From contig JAEUVS010000083.1 of NCBI GenBank assembly GCA_016786745.1, forward strand, positions 26,728 through 90,727: DNA of 64,000 bases, written 5' to 3'. The notes under the pieces are model-generated. The model was not told the DNA's origin. It did not search any database and saw only the letters and a list, made by a program, of their open reading frames with translations. Position numbers and translations under genes: made by a program. The stretch is from Chitinophagaceae bacterium. Its GTDB lineage: Bacteria; Bacteroidota; Bacteroidia; Chitinophagales; Chitinophagaceae. Position 1 is the stretch's first letter. Each line of letters begins with the position of its first letter. Shown piece by piece: positions 1 through 8,660 of this stretch.

Positions 1-413
1 TAGAAGCCGGCCAGCAGGCTATCTTCCTTGATAGTAGTTTCATCAACAGTTATTGTTCTGTTGAAGTTCCCGGAAGCAGAAGTAACGTTATCATGGAAGT
101 CAACTTTCACGCCCGCCGCCGTTCCTTTTGCGGCAGTTCCATGAATATGGGCGGCTATCGGGTCGGCCGTAAGGTTTTGCCATGAAGCGGATATCACCAA
201 TTGCTTTGTGGTTTTATCGTACGACACATTCATCGTTCCCGTTGCCGTAGTTGGTGTGCCGGGAGTAGGAACTTCCTGGGCTGAATTTATCGGTAGGTTA
301 TTGGCAGTGAAAACAGTTTTTTCCTGGTCGTCATCATCGTCCTTATTACAGGATATAATAAGCGTCGCGGACAGAAAGAAGATGGCCAGGCTCCAAATTG
401 CAGGTTGTTTCAT
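1..413 (-). CDS. CHRD-domain lipoprotein (3' end cut by window edge)
   Basis: The reverse strand reads without a stop from an ATG at 413 to the window edge, giving 137 residues of an incomplete protein. It starts with a lipoprotein signal peptide (MKQPAIWSLAIFFLSATLIIS) and a lipidation Cys at residue 22, followed by an acidic D-rich linker. Residues 40-137 show features of the CHRD domain: a start like NSAQEVPTPGTP, the AHIHG motif at 88-92 and a later VDFHD stretch. CHRD proteins are secreted or surface proteins of unclear function. A small plus-strand open frame inside it is a shadow. The identification rests on motif recognition only. Confidence 0.8.
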   Translation of the reverse strand, partial: MKQPAIWSLAIFFLSATLIISCNKDDDDDQEKTVFTANNLPINSAQEVPTPGTPTTATGTMNVSYDKTTKQLVISASWQNLTADPIAAHIHGTAAKGTAAGVKVDFHDNVTSASGNFNRTITVDETTIKEDSLLAGF

Positions 414-544
414 AACGTTATTATTTGATATACTAACAGATACGTACAGCGCACACGGGAGGTTGCGCAAAATTTTGAAGACGACGTTGTAACATTCCGG
501 GAGGATAATCCGTCTCAAACTAAAATCATCTTAAACAACTCGAT

Positions 545-1267
545 ATGAAAAAGTTTGTTCTGACAACGTTCACCCTGGTCCTCCTGGTCACATCCGCTTC
601 GCTTTATGCCCAAAAAAGGGTAAAAGGCGAAGGTCCCTCAGTTACACAGGAGCGCAGCGTAGGCTCTTTTAATTCCATTCATACGCATGGCAGCTTTAAT
701 GTAACCATCACTGATGCCGACAACAGGTCGGTGAAGGTGGAAGCACAGCAAAACCTCCAGGAATATATCATCGTGGAAACAGAAGGTGATCAACTGCATA
801 TCAGGCATAAAAAGGGCGTAAACCTGCAGGCCGATAAAGACATTGAAATTCATGTGAGCGTTCCCGAGTTGAAAGGAGTTTATCTTTCTGGTTCAGGCAA
901 CATCAGGAGCACTAACGTTCTTACAGGCAGTTCCAGCTTTGAGGCAAGTAGCGCAGGGAGTGGTAATATTCACCTTGAAGTTCAGACTACCGATCTCAAA
1001 ACATCCATTGCAGGCAGTGGCGACATCACTTTGAAAGGAAAAACAACCGAACTTGACGGAAGAATCGCTGGCAGCGGAAATATCAGGGCTAAAGAACTTC
1101 AGTCTAACAATACTTCAATAAGTATTTCAGGAAGCGGAAACGCCGAAGTGGTAGCCAACGAAAAGCTCGACACAAAAATTGCCGGCAGCGGCGACGTAAA
1201 GTACTGGGGAAATGGATCCGTGAGCAGCAAGATACATGGCAGCGGCAGCATCCGCAGACAAAATTGA
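545..1267 (+). CDS. DUF2807 (head GIN domain) secreted protein
   Basis: A 240-residue protein with a signal peptide (residues 1-22, cleavage around YAQ). The rest is a repetitive beta-rich fold: the tripeptide GSG recurs at residues 116, 138, 157, 176, 196, 214 and 232, about every 19 residues, each time followed by a short polar/hydrophobic strand. This is the pattern of the DUF2807 'head GIN' family, often labelled putative autotransporter adhesin, which is common in Bacteroidetes and likely sits in the periplasm or at the surface. Function is unknown. The hydrolase gene starts 13 nt downstream, so the two may share a transcript. Confidence 0.85.
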   Translation: MKKFVLTTFTLVLLVTSASLYAQKRVKGEGPSVTQERSVGSFNSIHTHGSFNVTITDADNRSVKVEAQQNLQEYIIVETEGDQLHIRHKKGVNLQADKDIEIHVSVPELKGVYLSGSGNIRSTNVLTGSSSFEASSAGSGNIHLEVQTTDLKTSIAGSGDITLKGKTTELDGRIAGSGNIRAKELQSNNTSISISGSGNAEVVANEKLDTKIAGSGDVKYWGNGSVSSKIHGSGSIRRQN

Positions 1268-1280
1268 TTCTACACAATAA

Positions 1281-2312
1281 TTGAAGATTAAAAAAATCAT
1301 AACGGTGCTCGCGATCGTACTGCTGCTTTGTGCCGGATGGATGGCCTATATCTTCTTTTATCCACGCAAATACAATGTTGTTCACCTTAAAGAACGTGCG
1401 GGAACAAGGTACTGGACGCTTGCCACAGGATCGCGCATCGCCTATACCTTTGTTCCTGCAAAAGGTGAAAGAAAGCCTTTTCCGATCATCTATCTTCACG
1501 GCGGACCGGGCGCCGGAATCACCGATCTCGAAATAAAAACGCTCGCCAATCTTTCCGACTACGGATATGATGTTTACCTGTACGACCAGGTAGGGTGCGG
1601 TCATTCGAATCGTTTGACAGATATCAATGAATATTCAGCTGAACGACATCGTGAAGATCTTGCGGAGATTATTGATCAGGTAGGCGCGCAGAAAGTTATC
1701 CTGCTCGGGCAGTCATGGGGATCCATCCTGGGTTCGCTATATATTTCAACAAACGCAGAAAGGGTTGCAAAATTTGTAATAACAGCGCCAGCTGCAATAC
1801 AACCGGAAAATCATGTATACGCAGCTATTGCCGTTCCAGATTCATTGCAAATGCATCAGCCGTCTTATAATCCGCGCTATGCCCACTCGGTTACATCAAA
1901 TCTTCGCGCTAAAGCAATAGAGTTCTGGATGCGGCAGTTTGGAAAAAAACTGACCAGCGATAGAGAAGCAGACCAGTTTGCTACATTTTACGCCACGTAC
2001 CTTAACAAAACAATGGTATGCGACACCTCAAAAGCAGTGATCGCAGAAGGCACCGAAGGATATTACAGTCATTATATGACGAGGTTAAGTCTCGGCAAAA
2101 TACCTGATCCCAGGCCGAAACTCATGGAGTGCTCAATACCGGTGTTAATAATGAAATCTCAATGCGATAACCAGAAATGGGGATTTACAACTGAGTACTT
2201 TGATGTGTTCCGCAATCACGAATTCGCGCTCATCAAAAATGCGGGACATAATATTTTCATTGAGCAACCTGGTGAATACATCAGCGTGATAAAAACGTTT
2301 CTTGAAAAGTAA
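1281..2312 (+). CDS. Alpha/beta hydrolase, proline iminopeptidase-like (S33), membrane-anchored
   Basis: A 343-residue protein with an N-terminal hydrophobic anchor (about residues 5-26) and an alpha/beta hydrolase domain. The HGGPG oxyanion motif typical of S33 prolyl aminopeptidases is at residues 73-77. The nucleophile elbow GQSWGS is at 143-148 (Ser145), a likely catalytic Asp is at 296 and His at 323. The start is a TTG directly after an in-frame TAA; no upstream ATG is available, and the next in-frame ATG (residue 21) would cut the anchor. It follows the DUF2807 gene closely. The true substrate (peptide or ester) cannot be told from sequence. Confidence 0.8.
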   Translation: MKIKKIITVLAIVLLLCAGWMAYIFFYPRKYNVVHLKERAGTRYWTLATGSRIAYTFVPAKGERKPFPIIYLHGGPGAGITDLEIKTLANLSDYGYDVYLYDQVGCGHSNRLTDINEYSAERHREDLAEIIDQVGAQKVILLGQSWGSILGSLYISTNAERVAKFVITAPAAIQPENHVYAAIAVPDSLQMHQPSYNPRYAHSVTSNLRAKAIEFWMRQFGKKLTSDREADQFATFYATYLNKTMVCDTSKAVIAEGTEGYYSHYMTRLSLGKIPDPRPKLMECSIPVLIMKSQCDNQKWGFTTEYFDVFRNHEFALIKNAGHNIFIEQPGEYISVIKTFLEK

Positions 2313-2323
2313 CTTTTCCCCGT

Positions 2324-3136
2324 TTATAACCTCACACCGACGCCAACCGTAGCGTTAATACAGGATATTACCTGGTTGCGGTTTGTGATGAATTTTGTAT
2401 CGGAATAACCGGTATTTGAGTCGCCGTCCTTACCGAAGCGCCCGGCGATTCTTGCTTTCACGTCGTGAATGTTCAAATTGTTGCTTCCCACGTAATCAAC
2501 TCCGCCGGTAAAGAAAAGACTTTTCTTTTTATCCAATATTAAACCAATACCTCCGCTCCACGCAAATCCAAAAAGGCTTCTGCCCGACCGCTCGATTTCA
2601 TAGGCTTTCTCTTCTGTAATTGAACGAGCGTCGACCGATGGAGCTTTTACATACATCCCTCCCGCAAGTATTTTTCCGCTCAGTAATAAATTTCCAGAAG
2701 AAGACAACGGCTTACGAAGCGCAAGTCCAAATGAAGTGGATGCGGTCCACCACGTACCTTCCTGAACTTTCCAGTCGGAGTAGACGGAATAGCTCGGGCG
2801 CCGCGGAGAAGTTGTAGACACTAATATGAAATCACGCAACACTACCTGGCCAATTGTTTCTGATACGCCCGCAGGATCGATAGCGTTTCTCTGTCCGCGA
2901 AGTTCAAGTGCAAGGCCAAGACCATTATCACTAAAAAATGTAAACAATACATTCAATGTTTCACCCGGTATTGCAAGACCGTTGCGATCGGCCAACGCAT
3001 TCTTGTTTGCAAATTTCCCCAGCGGCAACGACGGTCCCGCGCTGACAGTTAAATAATATTTACCAGGATTTTTTTGAGAGAAAACAGCAAGTGAAAACAT
3101 GAGGAGAGCAATAGCAGTAACAAAGACTTTCTTCAT
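2324..3136 (-). CDS. Hypothetical outer-membrane beta-barrel-like protein
   Basis: A 270-residue protein with a clear signal peptide (residues 1-20, ending FSQ). The mature part begins KYYLTVSAGPSLPLGKFA, a strand-and-turn start typical of small Bacteroidetes outer-membrane barrels, and alternates aromatic/hydrophobic strands with G/N/S turns to a C-terminal strand ending VGVRL. The family was not recognised. It converges on the alpha/beta hydrolase gene with 11 nt between stop codons. Its 5' side carries an intrinsic terminator belonging to the next upstream gene, so it should have its own promoter. Confidence 0.65.
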   Translation of the reverse strand: MKKVFVTAIALLMFSLAVFSQKNPGKYYLTVSAGPSLPLGKFANKNALADRNGLAIPGETLNVLFTFFSDNGLGLALELRGQRNAIDPAGVSETIGQVVLRDFILVSTTSPRRPSYSVYSDWKVQEGTWWTASTSFGLALRKPLSSSGNLLLSGKILAGGMYVKAPSVDARSITEEKAYEIERSGRSLFGFAWSGGIGLILDKKKSLFFTGGVDYVGSNNLNIHDVKARIAGRFGKDGDSNTGYSDTKFITNRNQVISCINATVGVGVRL

Positions 3137-3190
3137 AGGAAATTATAAGGTTGTTCTGCAAATTATAAAACCTAACGGTTTCACACAACG

Positions 3191-3224
3191 AAAAAAAATT
3201 AAAAATTGCAGAATCCTGCAATTT
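3191..3224 (-). terminator. Intrinsic terminator downstream of the HELAH protein gene
   Basis: A perfect 9-bp inverted repeat AAATTGCAG (3203-3211) / CTGCAATTT (3216-3224) with a 4-nt loop. Read on the minus strand, the stem is followed by a T-rich run (3191-3202, TTTTTAATTTTTTTT), the layout of a Rho-independent terminator. It would end leftward transcription from the gene at 3411-4115 before the next gene begins at 3136. Confidence 0.65.
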
Positions 3225-3333
3225 GCCTAGTAAAACTACGAGTCAATTTATATTAATATAATATAGTTTTGTTAGTGAAGATGTTACGTTACTAACCCAT
3301 TTTGTTATACGCTCCTTGCAGTTAGTTTTGGTT

Positions 3334-3361
3334 AATACCCTTTCAGCAATGAAGGGGTATT
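3334..3361. other. Stem-loop with GCAA tetraloop
   Basis: AATACCCTTTCA (3334-3345) and TGAAGGGGTATT (3350-3361) form a 12-bp stem with one G-U pair around a GCAA tetraloop. It lies in the 274-nt gap between two minus-strand genes. The plus-strand side is T-rich, but no plus-strand gene ends here, so its role (second terminator or structured 3' UTR of the upstream gene) is unclear. Confidence 0.5.
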
Positions 3362-3370
3362 CTCTTTACA

Positions 3371-3406
3371 CTCTTTCTCTTTCTCTTTCTCTTTCTCTTT
3401 CTCTTT
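3371..3406. repeat. CTCTTT hexamer microsatellite, six perfect copies
   Basis: Six uninterrupted copies of CTCTTT end 4 nt before the stop codon side of the HELAH protein gene, so the repeat lies in its 3' untranslated region. A hexamer keeps frame, and the tract is outside coding sequence, so phase variation of the protein is not expected. Confidence 0.9.
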
Positions 3407-3410
3407 CCAC

Positions 3411-4115
3411 TCACTTATAAACATTACTCTTCGACATAACCTGCCTGATTCTCGCGGGCGACATATATCGCTCTCTCGTTGTATCAGTAAAAAATGGATC
3501 CGGCCCATTTTCAGGATCCGTCATACCAAATGCTTTTCGAAGATAAATGTTCCAGTCTATCAGTTGATATCCGAGTCCGCGCTCAATTGTAATGCTGTCT
3601 GTTTTATTTTCAAAATTATCCATGTACTTCGTGGATACATGACCGATACCCGTTTGAAGCAGTCCGAATGTATTTCTCTTCGAGAAATAAAGAATGTGTG
3701 CGAGTTCGTGACCGATAATTCCCACCTGTCCGTTTACGGGTGAATTCCTGTACATGAATTGCGGTGTGTGTTTCGAAGATGAATCGCCAATAAAAACAAG
3801 ATAGGCCCGTCGATGGCTGTTTTTGAAAACGCTTAACCATTCAGGTCTTGTTTCTATTACGCCCGAATTTCCTTTCTGCAGCAGGAATGTAATTTTTGTT
3901 TTGCTGAGTTCAGGAAAATAAGAGAGAGCCGCCAGTATTTGCTTTTCAAATTCCTGCGGCATTGTTTTATTTATGCCGAAGTTCTTTTTGTTGAATGAAT
4001 AATCATTATTCATTCTTGCAGTGATATCGACAACGGGGGAAGGAATTTGCGCGTTGGTGAGAGATACAAATAGCAACTGGAGAGGTACCAGGAAAATTTT
4101 CCGCGCGGAAAACAT
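3411..4115 (-). CDS. Secreted protein with HExxH zinc-protease-like motif
   Basis: A 234-residue protein with a signal peptide (residues 1-22, NAQ cleavage region). GHELAH at residues 135-140 is the HExxH zinc site of metallopeptidases, preceded by VGIIG as in true active-site helices. A possible third ligand further on was not identified with certainty. The gene therefore looks like a periplasmic or surface metallopeptidase-like protein, but no family was recognised. It lies downstream of the SWIB gene on the same strand, separated by a strong terminator. Confidence 0.65.
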   Translation of the reverse strand: MFSARKIFLVPLQLLFVSLTNAQIPSPVVDITARMNNDYSFNKKNFGINKTMPQEFEKQILAALSYFPELSKTKITFLLQKGNSGVIETRPEWLSVFKNSHRRAYLVFIGDSSSKHTPQFMYRNSPVNGQVGIIGHELAHILYFSKRNTFGLLQTGIGHVSTKYMDNFENKTDSITIERGLGYQLIDWNIYLRKAFGMTDPENGPDPFFTDTTRERYMSPARIRQVMSKSNVYK

Positions 4116-4124
4116 GAGGCAGAA

Positions 4125-4150
4125 TTAAAAACCAGCCCGAAGGCTGGTTT
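4125..4150 (-). terminator. Intrinsic terminator of the SWIB gene
   Basis: AAACCAGCC (4129-4137) and GGCTGGTTT (4142-4150) form a perfect 9-bp stem with a 4-nt loop that reads TTCG on the minus strand, followed there by a run of T (about 4125-4131). This is a textbook Rho-independent terminator 7 nt past the SWIB stop codon. Confidence 0.85.
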
Positions 4151-4156
4151 CGTAAA

Positions 4157-4522
4157 TCATTTAACTTGTTTGTTGACTACCTTGGCCAACTCAAACATTG
4201 AGATCTGGTCTTTGCTACCAAACACTGGTTTCAATTTGCTGTCAGCGTTGATCATTCTCCTGTTCTTCTTGTCCTGAAGATTATTTTTCTTGATATAGTC
4301 CCAGATTTTCTTAACTATTTCTGTTCTTGGAATGGGTTTGCTTCCTACAACTTCAGCGAGTGCTGCGCTTGGTGTTAATGGAGCCATGAAAGCAGCGTTA
4401 GGCTTACGAGCTGACTTTTTCTTTGGTGCTGACTTTTTCTTAGGTGCCGATTTTTTGGCCGCCTTTTTTGGTGCTGATTTTTTAGCTGCTTTTTTAGCAG
4501 CTTTCTTCGCGGTTTTCGCCAT
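4157..4522 (-). CDS. SWIB/MDM2-domain protein with histone H1-like basic tail
   Basis: A 121-residue protein in two parts. Residues 1-44 are almost only Lys, Ala, Ser and Pro in repeats such as KKAAKKSAPKK, like the tail of histone H1 or bacterial Hc1-type proteins. Residues about 48-120 match the SWIB domain (PRTEIVKKIWDYIKKNNLQD, then NRRMINADSKLKPVFG). SWIB proteins of this kind are found in Bacteroidetes and Chlamydiae and are thought to bind or organise DNA; the tail would give non-specific DNA affinity. The antisense open frame across the low-complexity tail is an artefact. Confidence 0.9.
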   Translation of the reverse strand: MAKTAKKAAKKAAKKSAPKKAAKKSAPKKKSAPKKKSARKPNAAFMAPLTPSAALAEVVGSKPIPRTEIVKKIWDYIKKNNLQDKKNRRMINADSKLKPVFGSKDQISMFELAKVVNKQVK

Positions 4523-4647
4523 AATAATTAAAATTTAAAGATTGAACAGTTAGTCAATGAAATTTAGACACTGAAACTTACAAAACCCATATCGAACCTA
4601 AGATACAGACAATTCTGTAAAAACATGGATTCTGAAAATTTTTTGCC

Positions 4648-5547
4648 TTATTTCTTTAAGATTTTTATTGGCCAGGGCAGATGGTTAAATCCGAGCCTGG
4701 AGTATGGTTGGTTGGTTGCACCGAACTTTCTGTAGAACTCCCGCACCCCCGGAATGTCGGATCCTTCAAAATCAAATATCAGCCTCGAACCTTCAAACTC
4801 TTTCCATAGCTGTGAGAGGAGAAAATAGTTCGCTTCGGTCCTTTTCCCCTCGGGGCGGGTACTGTTCATGATGTTATATAACCTTCGACCGTCATTGGGT
4901 AAAAGCGCAATTGCCAGCACTTTTCCATCCGTCCCGGTAGCGCTTCTTACAATGAGATTTCCGCGTTTTTCAAGGTATCCACATAATTTCCACAATCGCT
5001 CAAAGTACTCCTGCGAAAGCCCTGTCTTTTTTCCATAGTTCTCACGAAAAATATGTATTGCATCCCCGTATTTTGCTGTTTCATACTTCAATCCGGCACT
5101 GTTCGACTTCCGGATATTCTGTATCACATCGGGTGAAAATTCCATCGAAATTTCTTCGTAATTTTTATCGAGTGGCAACACGAAATTGGTGTGCGATCTG
5201 CCTCCCTCAATTTTATTTGCATAGTTGAAAGGATAACTTCCATACCTGCAATACGATTGCAACAACTCCGAAAACCGCTCCACGCCTGCACTTCCGAAGA
5301 GCGAATAAATTCCCAGTTGCTGCACGAGCGGCACATGATAACTATACCGTATGCCCCATTTCTTTCTCCATGCCACGGGCATCACCGCCTCGTAATCGTT
5401 CAGTACAAAACCTGTCCAGTTATCCGCAAGATGATCGAGCCAAAATGAAAAAGCATAAATGAGCCCGTTTTCAGAGGAGGAAACGCAGCGATCCCATTTT
5501 TCCCTGTCAACACCGTAAGAAGGAACTAATGCAATTTCATTCTGCAT
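4648..5547 (-). CDS. FemAB/GNAT-like acyltransferase
   Basis: A 299-residue cytoplasmic protein without signal peptide. The C-terminal half (ILVRSATG-like strand, GKVLAIALLP, then RLIFDFEGSDIPGVREFYRKFG region) is the GNAT acetyl-CoA fold in the arrangement seen in FemAB-type aminoacyl/acyl transferases of Bacteroidetes. The substrate is unknown. I start it at the ATG at 5547 (MQNEIAL); an upstream in-frame start at 5583 would add 12 residues and overlap the divergent oxidase gene's leader. It is divergent from that gene with 53 nt between starts. Confidence 0.65.
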   Translation of the reverse strand: MQNEIALVPSYGVDREKWDRCVSSSENGLIYAFSFWLDHLADNWTGFVLNDYEAVMPVAWRKKWGIRYSYHVPLVQQLGIYSLFGSAGVERFSELLQSYCRYGSYPFNYANKIEGGRSHTNFVLPLDKNYEEISMEFSPDVIQNIRKSNSAGLKYETAKYGDAIHIFRENYGKKTGLSQEYFERLWKLCGYLEKRGNLIVRSATGTDGKVLAIALLPNDGRRLYNIMNSTRPEGKRTEANYFLLSQLWKEFEGSRLIFDFEGSDIPGVREFYRKFGATNQPYSRLGFNHLPWPIKILKK

Positions 5548-5600
5548 ATTCAGGCAATTTCGTTTATATTTAAATGCCTCCATCCTTTAAACACTTTATT

Positions 5601-7031
5601 ATGTATAAACAGGGAAGAAGAGAATTTATCAGGAACACTGCGATCGCGGGACTCGGCACATCGCTTATCAACCCGGAAATACTTGAAGCAGCGCCGCGAA
5701 AAGGCAACGCGAAAAAAGTTGTTGTGGCCGGAGCGGGCATCTCAGGGCTATGTTGCGCTTACGAACTAATGAAAAAAGGTCACGACGTTACCATACTCGA
5801 AGCAAGCGGCAGGCACGGCGGCCATGTTTATACGGTACGCGACGGACTGTCGGACGGCCTTTACGGCGATGGCGGAGCGGAGCATTTTACCAACCCGGGC
5901 TACGAACGCTACCGCGAATATGTAAAAGAACTGGACCTTACCGCACTTCCCTACCCCAGGAGAAAAAATGTGCTGAGGCGCATCAACGATAAATTTTATT
6001 CCGAACAAATGCTCGCCGATCCGGCAGAATTAAAAAAACTTGGCTTCAACGAAAAGGAAGTAAACTTTCTCTCTAAAAATCCCTTTGGTGAATTACCCCG
6101 GTTGTTTATGGCACCCTACCTCGACAAATTCACCGACGAGTATCAACCGTTCGGCGTTGGGCTCGATCACCTGGACAAAGTGCCCATGTCGGATATCTAC
6201 AGGAAAGAGGGTGCATCGCAAACCGGCCTTGATTTTCTCGGTGGAAATGGTGTTTCCGCTTTGTTTGAACTTTGGAAATCGGCAATTCTTAAGATTCGCG
6301 GAGTGGCTGAATATCCAATCGAAGTGTTCCGGTTAAAAGGCGGAAACCAAATGATGCCCAGCGCTTTTGCGAAGAAGTTGGGCGAACGCGTATGGCTCAA
6401 CAGTCCCATACTGTCAATAAAACAGGATGATAGCGGTGTAACAGTTAAATACAGGCAAACAGACGGCGAAAAAGAAATGAAGGCAGATTACCTCGTTTCT
6501 TGTATACCGCCACCGGCGTTTGTAAAAATTCCCGTGGCACCTGCTTTCTCTCCTGAAAAGCAATTTGTGTTAAACAATATTACATACGACTCGTACCAAC
6601 GCTTCATTTTCCAGGCCAGTTCAAAATTCTGGGAGAAAGATAAAATAAGTATCAACCTCGAACTTGGTCATAAAGATCTTTGGTCTGTATGGCACTCTGC
6701 CGATGAGGTGGACACGCACCGAGTTATTGTATTGGGAACAGGACCTGGCGGCATTTCCCCGCAACGGGCGCTTGCAGCCTTCCGCGAAGTATATCCAGGC
6801 AAGGATACGATCGAACAGGCGCTGGGTCGCGATTGGACGAAGGAAACATATTCGCCCACCTGCGAGCGGCTCGCATTTCCCATAGGAGAACTGCACAAAT
6901 TCTGGCCGGAGCTCATGAAACCTGCCGGACGAATTCATTTCGCGGGCGCTTACGCGGATAACCTGAACTGGGGCATGGAAGCTTCTACCAGGTCGGCCAA
7001 CCGCGTGGCCAATGCGATAGATAAACTTTAG
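5601..7031 (+). CDS. Tat-exported flavin amine oxidase / FAD-dependent oxidoreductase
   Basis: A 476-residue protein. The N-terminus carries a twin-arginine signal (GRREFIRN, hydrophobic segment IAGLGTSLI). The FAD dinucleotide fold follows with GAGISG at residues 44-49 and the ribose-binding Glu at 67 (ILEAS), then the RHGGH motif of amine oxidases. The C-terminal FAD contact is GRIHFAGAYADNLNWGMEAS. The family oxidises amines or desaturates cyclic substrates; the substrate cannot be read from sequence. The chosen ATG at 5601 puts the RR motif near the N-terminus; an ATG at 5574 would overlap the opposing gene. Its stop overlaps the convergent lipoprotein's stop. Confidence 0.82.
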   Translation: MYKQGRREFIRNTAIAGLGTSLINPEILEAAPRKGNAKKVVVAGAGISGLCCAYELMKKGHDVTILEASGRHGGHVYTVRDGLSDGLYGDGGAEHFTNPGYERYREYVKELDLTALPYPRRKNVLRRINDKFYSEQMLADPAELKKLGFNEKEVNFLSKNPFGELPRLFMAPYLDKFTDEYQPFGVGLDHLDKVPMSDIYRKEGASQTGLDFLGGNGVSALFELWKSAILKIRGVAEYPIEVFRLKGGNQMMPSAFAKKLGERVWLNSPILSIKQDDSGVTVKYRQTDGEKEMKADYLVSCIPPPAFVKIPVAPAFSPEKQFVLNNITYDSYQRFIFQASSKFWEKDKISINLELGHKDLWSVWHSADEVDTHRVIVLGTGPGGISPQRALAAFREVYPGKDTIEQALGRDWTKETYSPTCERLAFPIGELHKFWPELMKPAGRIHFAGAYADNLNWGMEASTRSANRVANAIDKL

Positions 7032-7471
7032 TGAGAGAAGGTTACTGTGTGCGTGTATGTAACCGTAGATACTACTTCTATCTCCTTTACTACAAGTTGC
7101 GTTTCGGTCAACGCATCCAAAAGATAGATGACGCCCTGTACCTGCAGGCGCTTCTCATCCTCTAAAAAGGCCCATGTAAATGGAATAGTTTGCGAACCGT
7201 TGCTCACACATTTGGTAGGACCTTCATTGATTTCTCCTGTTCCATCAGCGTGAAAAGTGCTGAAATCGTCTTTTATGCAGGGCTCCATTACCGGGTAGAC
7301 ATTAGTCTCTTCCGTGCCGTCGCCATCCCAGTCTATACCGGGATCAACTATATAATTGGTTACATGCCAGCTGCCAGTTGTGAGGAGTTCGGTTTTGGTT
7401 TTGGATGCCTTTTCTTTTTTACATGACCACAGGAAAAGCACTAGTACCGGTACAGCGTAAAAAGCTTTCAT
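7028..7471 (-). CDS. Lipocalin-like lipoprotein
   Basis: A 147-residue protein with a lipobox (LWSC, Cys17) and a mature part that starts with TGSWHVTNYIVDPGIDWDGD, the common start of small Bacteroidetes lipocalin-like proteins (a strand with a conserved W). It then alternates short beta strands and ends with a strand-rich tail. Two or three Cys in the middle (PCIKDD, TKCVS) may form a disulphide. No specific family was confirmed. It overlaps the oxidase gene tail-to-tail by 4 nt. Confidence 0.65.
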   Translation of the reverse strand: MKAFYAVPVLVLFLWSCKKEKASKTKTELLTTGSWHVTNYIVDPGIDWDGDGTEETNVYPVMEPCIKDDFSTFHADGTGEINEGPTKCVSNGSQTIPFTWAFLEDEKRLQVQGVIYLLDALTETQLVVKEIEVVSTVTYTHTVTFSH

Positions 7472-7605
7472 TTAGAAAAGTTACTACTATTCCCTCTCCG
7501 GAACTTACAATTCATGCGGCTTATTCGTCAATTCACGCCATATGCCATTGACACAAGCAGGGTGCCGACACTATATTCGCTGTGTAATAAATAACCAATA
7601 TTTAA

Positions 7606-8532
7606 ATGCACAACAGGAATCTGGTATTAGTGACAGGAGCCACGGGGGCACAGGGAGGCAGCGTGGCACGGAAGCTTCTCGCGGATGGAAGGTTCGGCGT
7701 GCGGATTTTTACCAGGAACGGCAATTCACCAAAAGCTGTCGCCTTGCAGGAGGCGGGAGCAGAAGTGGCGACCGGCGATTTTAATGATGTGAAAAGTTTG
7801 CGGAAAGCGATGGAAGGAGTATATGGAGTATTTGGTGTGACGGATTTTGATGAACATTACGAGAGGGAAATATTTCAGGGTAAGAATCTGATAGATGCGG
7901 TCAAACAATCGGGAGTAGAGCATTTTGTTTACAGCTCCTCTCCTAACTATCATAAATTAAGCAACGGTGAACACGCGGTTCCACAGTGTGATATTAAAGC
8001 GAGATTGCAGGAGTATGCGAAAAGCCATAGGGTGCCGGCATCGTTTGTTCACGTAGCGTTTTACTACGAAAATTTTATTAACCTGTTTCCTTTACAGAGA
8101 GACAGGCACGGAAATCTCCACTTTGGCTTTCCGCAGGGAAAAACGAAGCTGGCGATGACGGGAGTGAAAGGTGTTGGAGGAGTGGTTGCGAAAATTTTTG
8201 AATACCCGGTACAGTATATAGGTAGAACAGTTGGTGTGGTTGGGGAAGACAGGCCGTGTGAAGAATACGCGCAGGTGATGTCGAAAGTGTTAGAGCAGAA
8301 TGTTTATTATCATCATATTCCGAGAGATATTTTTATAGGATTTGATTCACAGGCGGAAAAGTGGGCTGACGTTTTTGAAGTACAACGTCTGCATATTTCG
8401 AACAGGCATATTGATTTGATTGAAAGTTATGGTTTGAATCCCGAGATGCAATCCTTTGAAAGTTGGCTCAGAGAGAACAGGCAAATAATTTTATCACTTA
8501 TACCCGCGAGGGAAGAAGGAGTGTTAGTATAG
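7606..8532 (+). CDS. NmrA/HSCARG-like NAD(P)-binding protein
   Basis: A 308-residue Rossmann protein of the atypical short-chain dehydrogenase class. The nucleotide motif GATGAQG is at residues 11-17 directly after the first strand (LVLVT), as in NmrA and HSCARG redox-sensing proteins. VEHFVYSSS near residue 110 aligns with the usual strand/active-site region but lacks the classical YxxxK pair, which suggests a sensor rather than an enzyme. No DNA-binding domain is present. It stands alone, followed by a terminator and a REP-like element. Confidence 0.8.
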   Translation: MHNRNLVLVTGATGAQGGSVARKLLADGRFGVRIFTRNGNSPKAVALQEAGAEVATGDFNDVKSLRKAMEGVYGVFGVTDFDEHYEREIFQGKNLIDAVKQSGVEHFVYSSSPNYHKLSNGEHAVPQCDIKARLQEYAKSHRVPASFVHVAFYYENFINLFPLQRDRHGNLHFGFPQGKTKLAMTGVKGVGGVVAKIFEYPVQYIGRTVGVVGEDRPCEEYAQVMSKVLEQNVYYHHIPRDIFIGFDSQAEKWADVFEVQRLHISNRHIDLIESYGLNPEMQSFESWLRENRQIILSLIPAREEGVLV

Positions 8533-8609
8533 AATATCAAAGAAAATTATCCCAGGACGGCTCATCAATAAATACACGCTGTGAACCCGTAAGTTGACAG
8601 CATCCCTGT

Positions 8610-8645
8610 AGCTGCAGACCCGTAAGTCAGCAGCTTTTTTATTTT
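8610..8645 (+). terminator. Terminator after the NmrA-like gene
   Basis: AGCTGC (8610-8615) and GCAGCT (8630-8635) form the outer stem, and GAC/GTC an inner extension across one A-A mismatch, with loop CCGTAA. A T-run and TTTTTATTTTAT follow at once. The sequence ACCCGTAAGT also occurs twice in this gap (about 8585 and 8618). Confidence 0.6.
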
Positions 8646-8660
8646 ATGTGGCATTGCTTC

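Noticed and set aside
1104..1604. Minus-strand 166-codon frame
   Set aside because: It lies antisense to the DUF2807 and hydrolase genes, is Cys/Arg-rich, and has no family features.
4332..4538. Plus-strand frame rich in Ala, Phe, Gly and Asp
   Set aside because: It is the antisense reading of the Lys/Ala-repeat tail of the SWIB gene.
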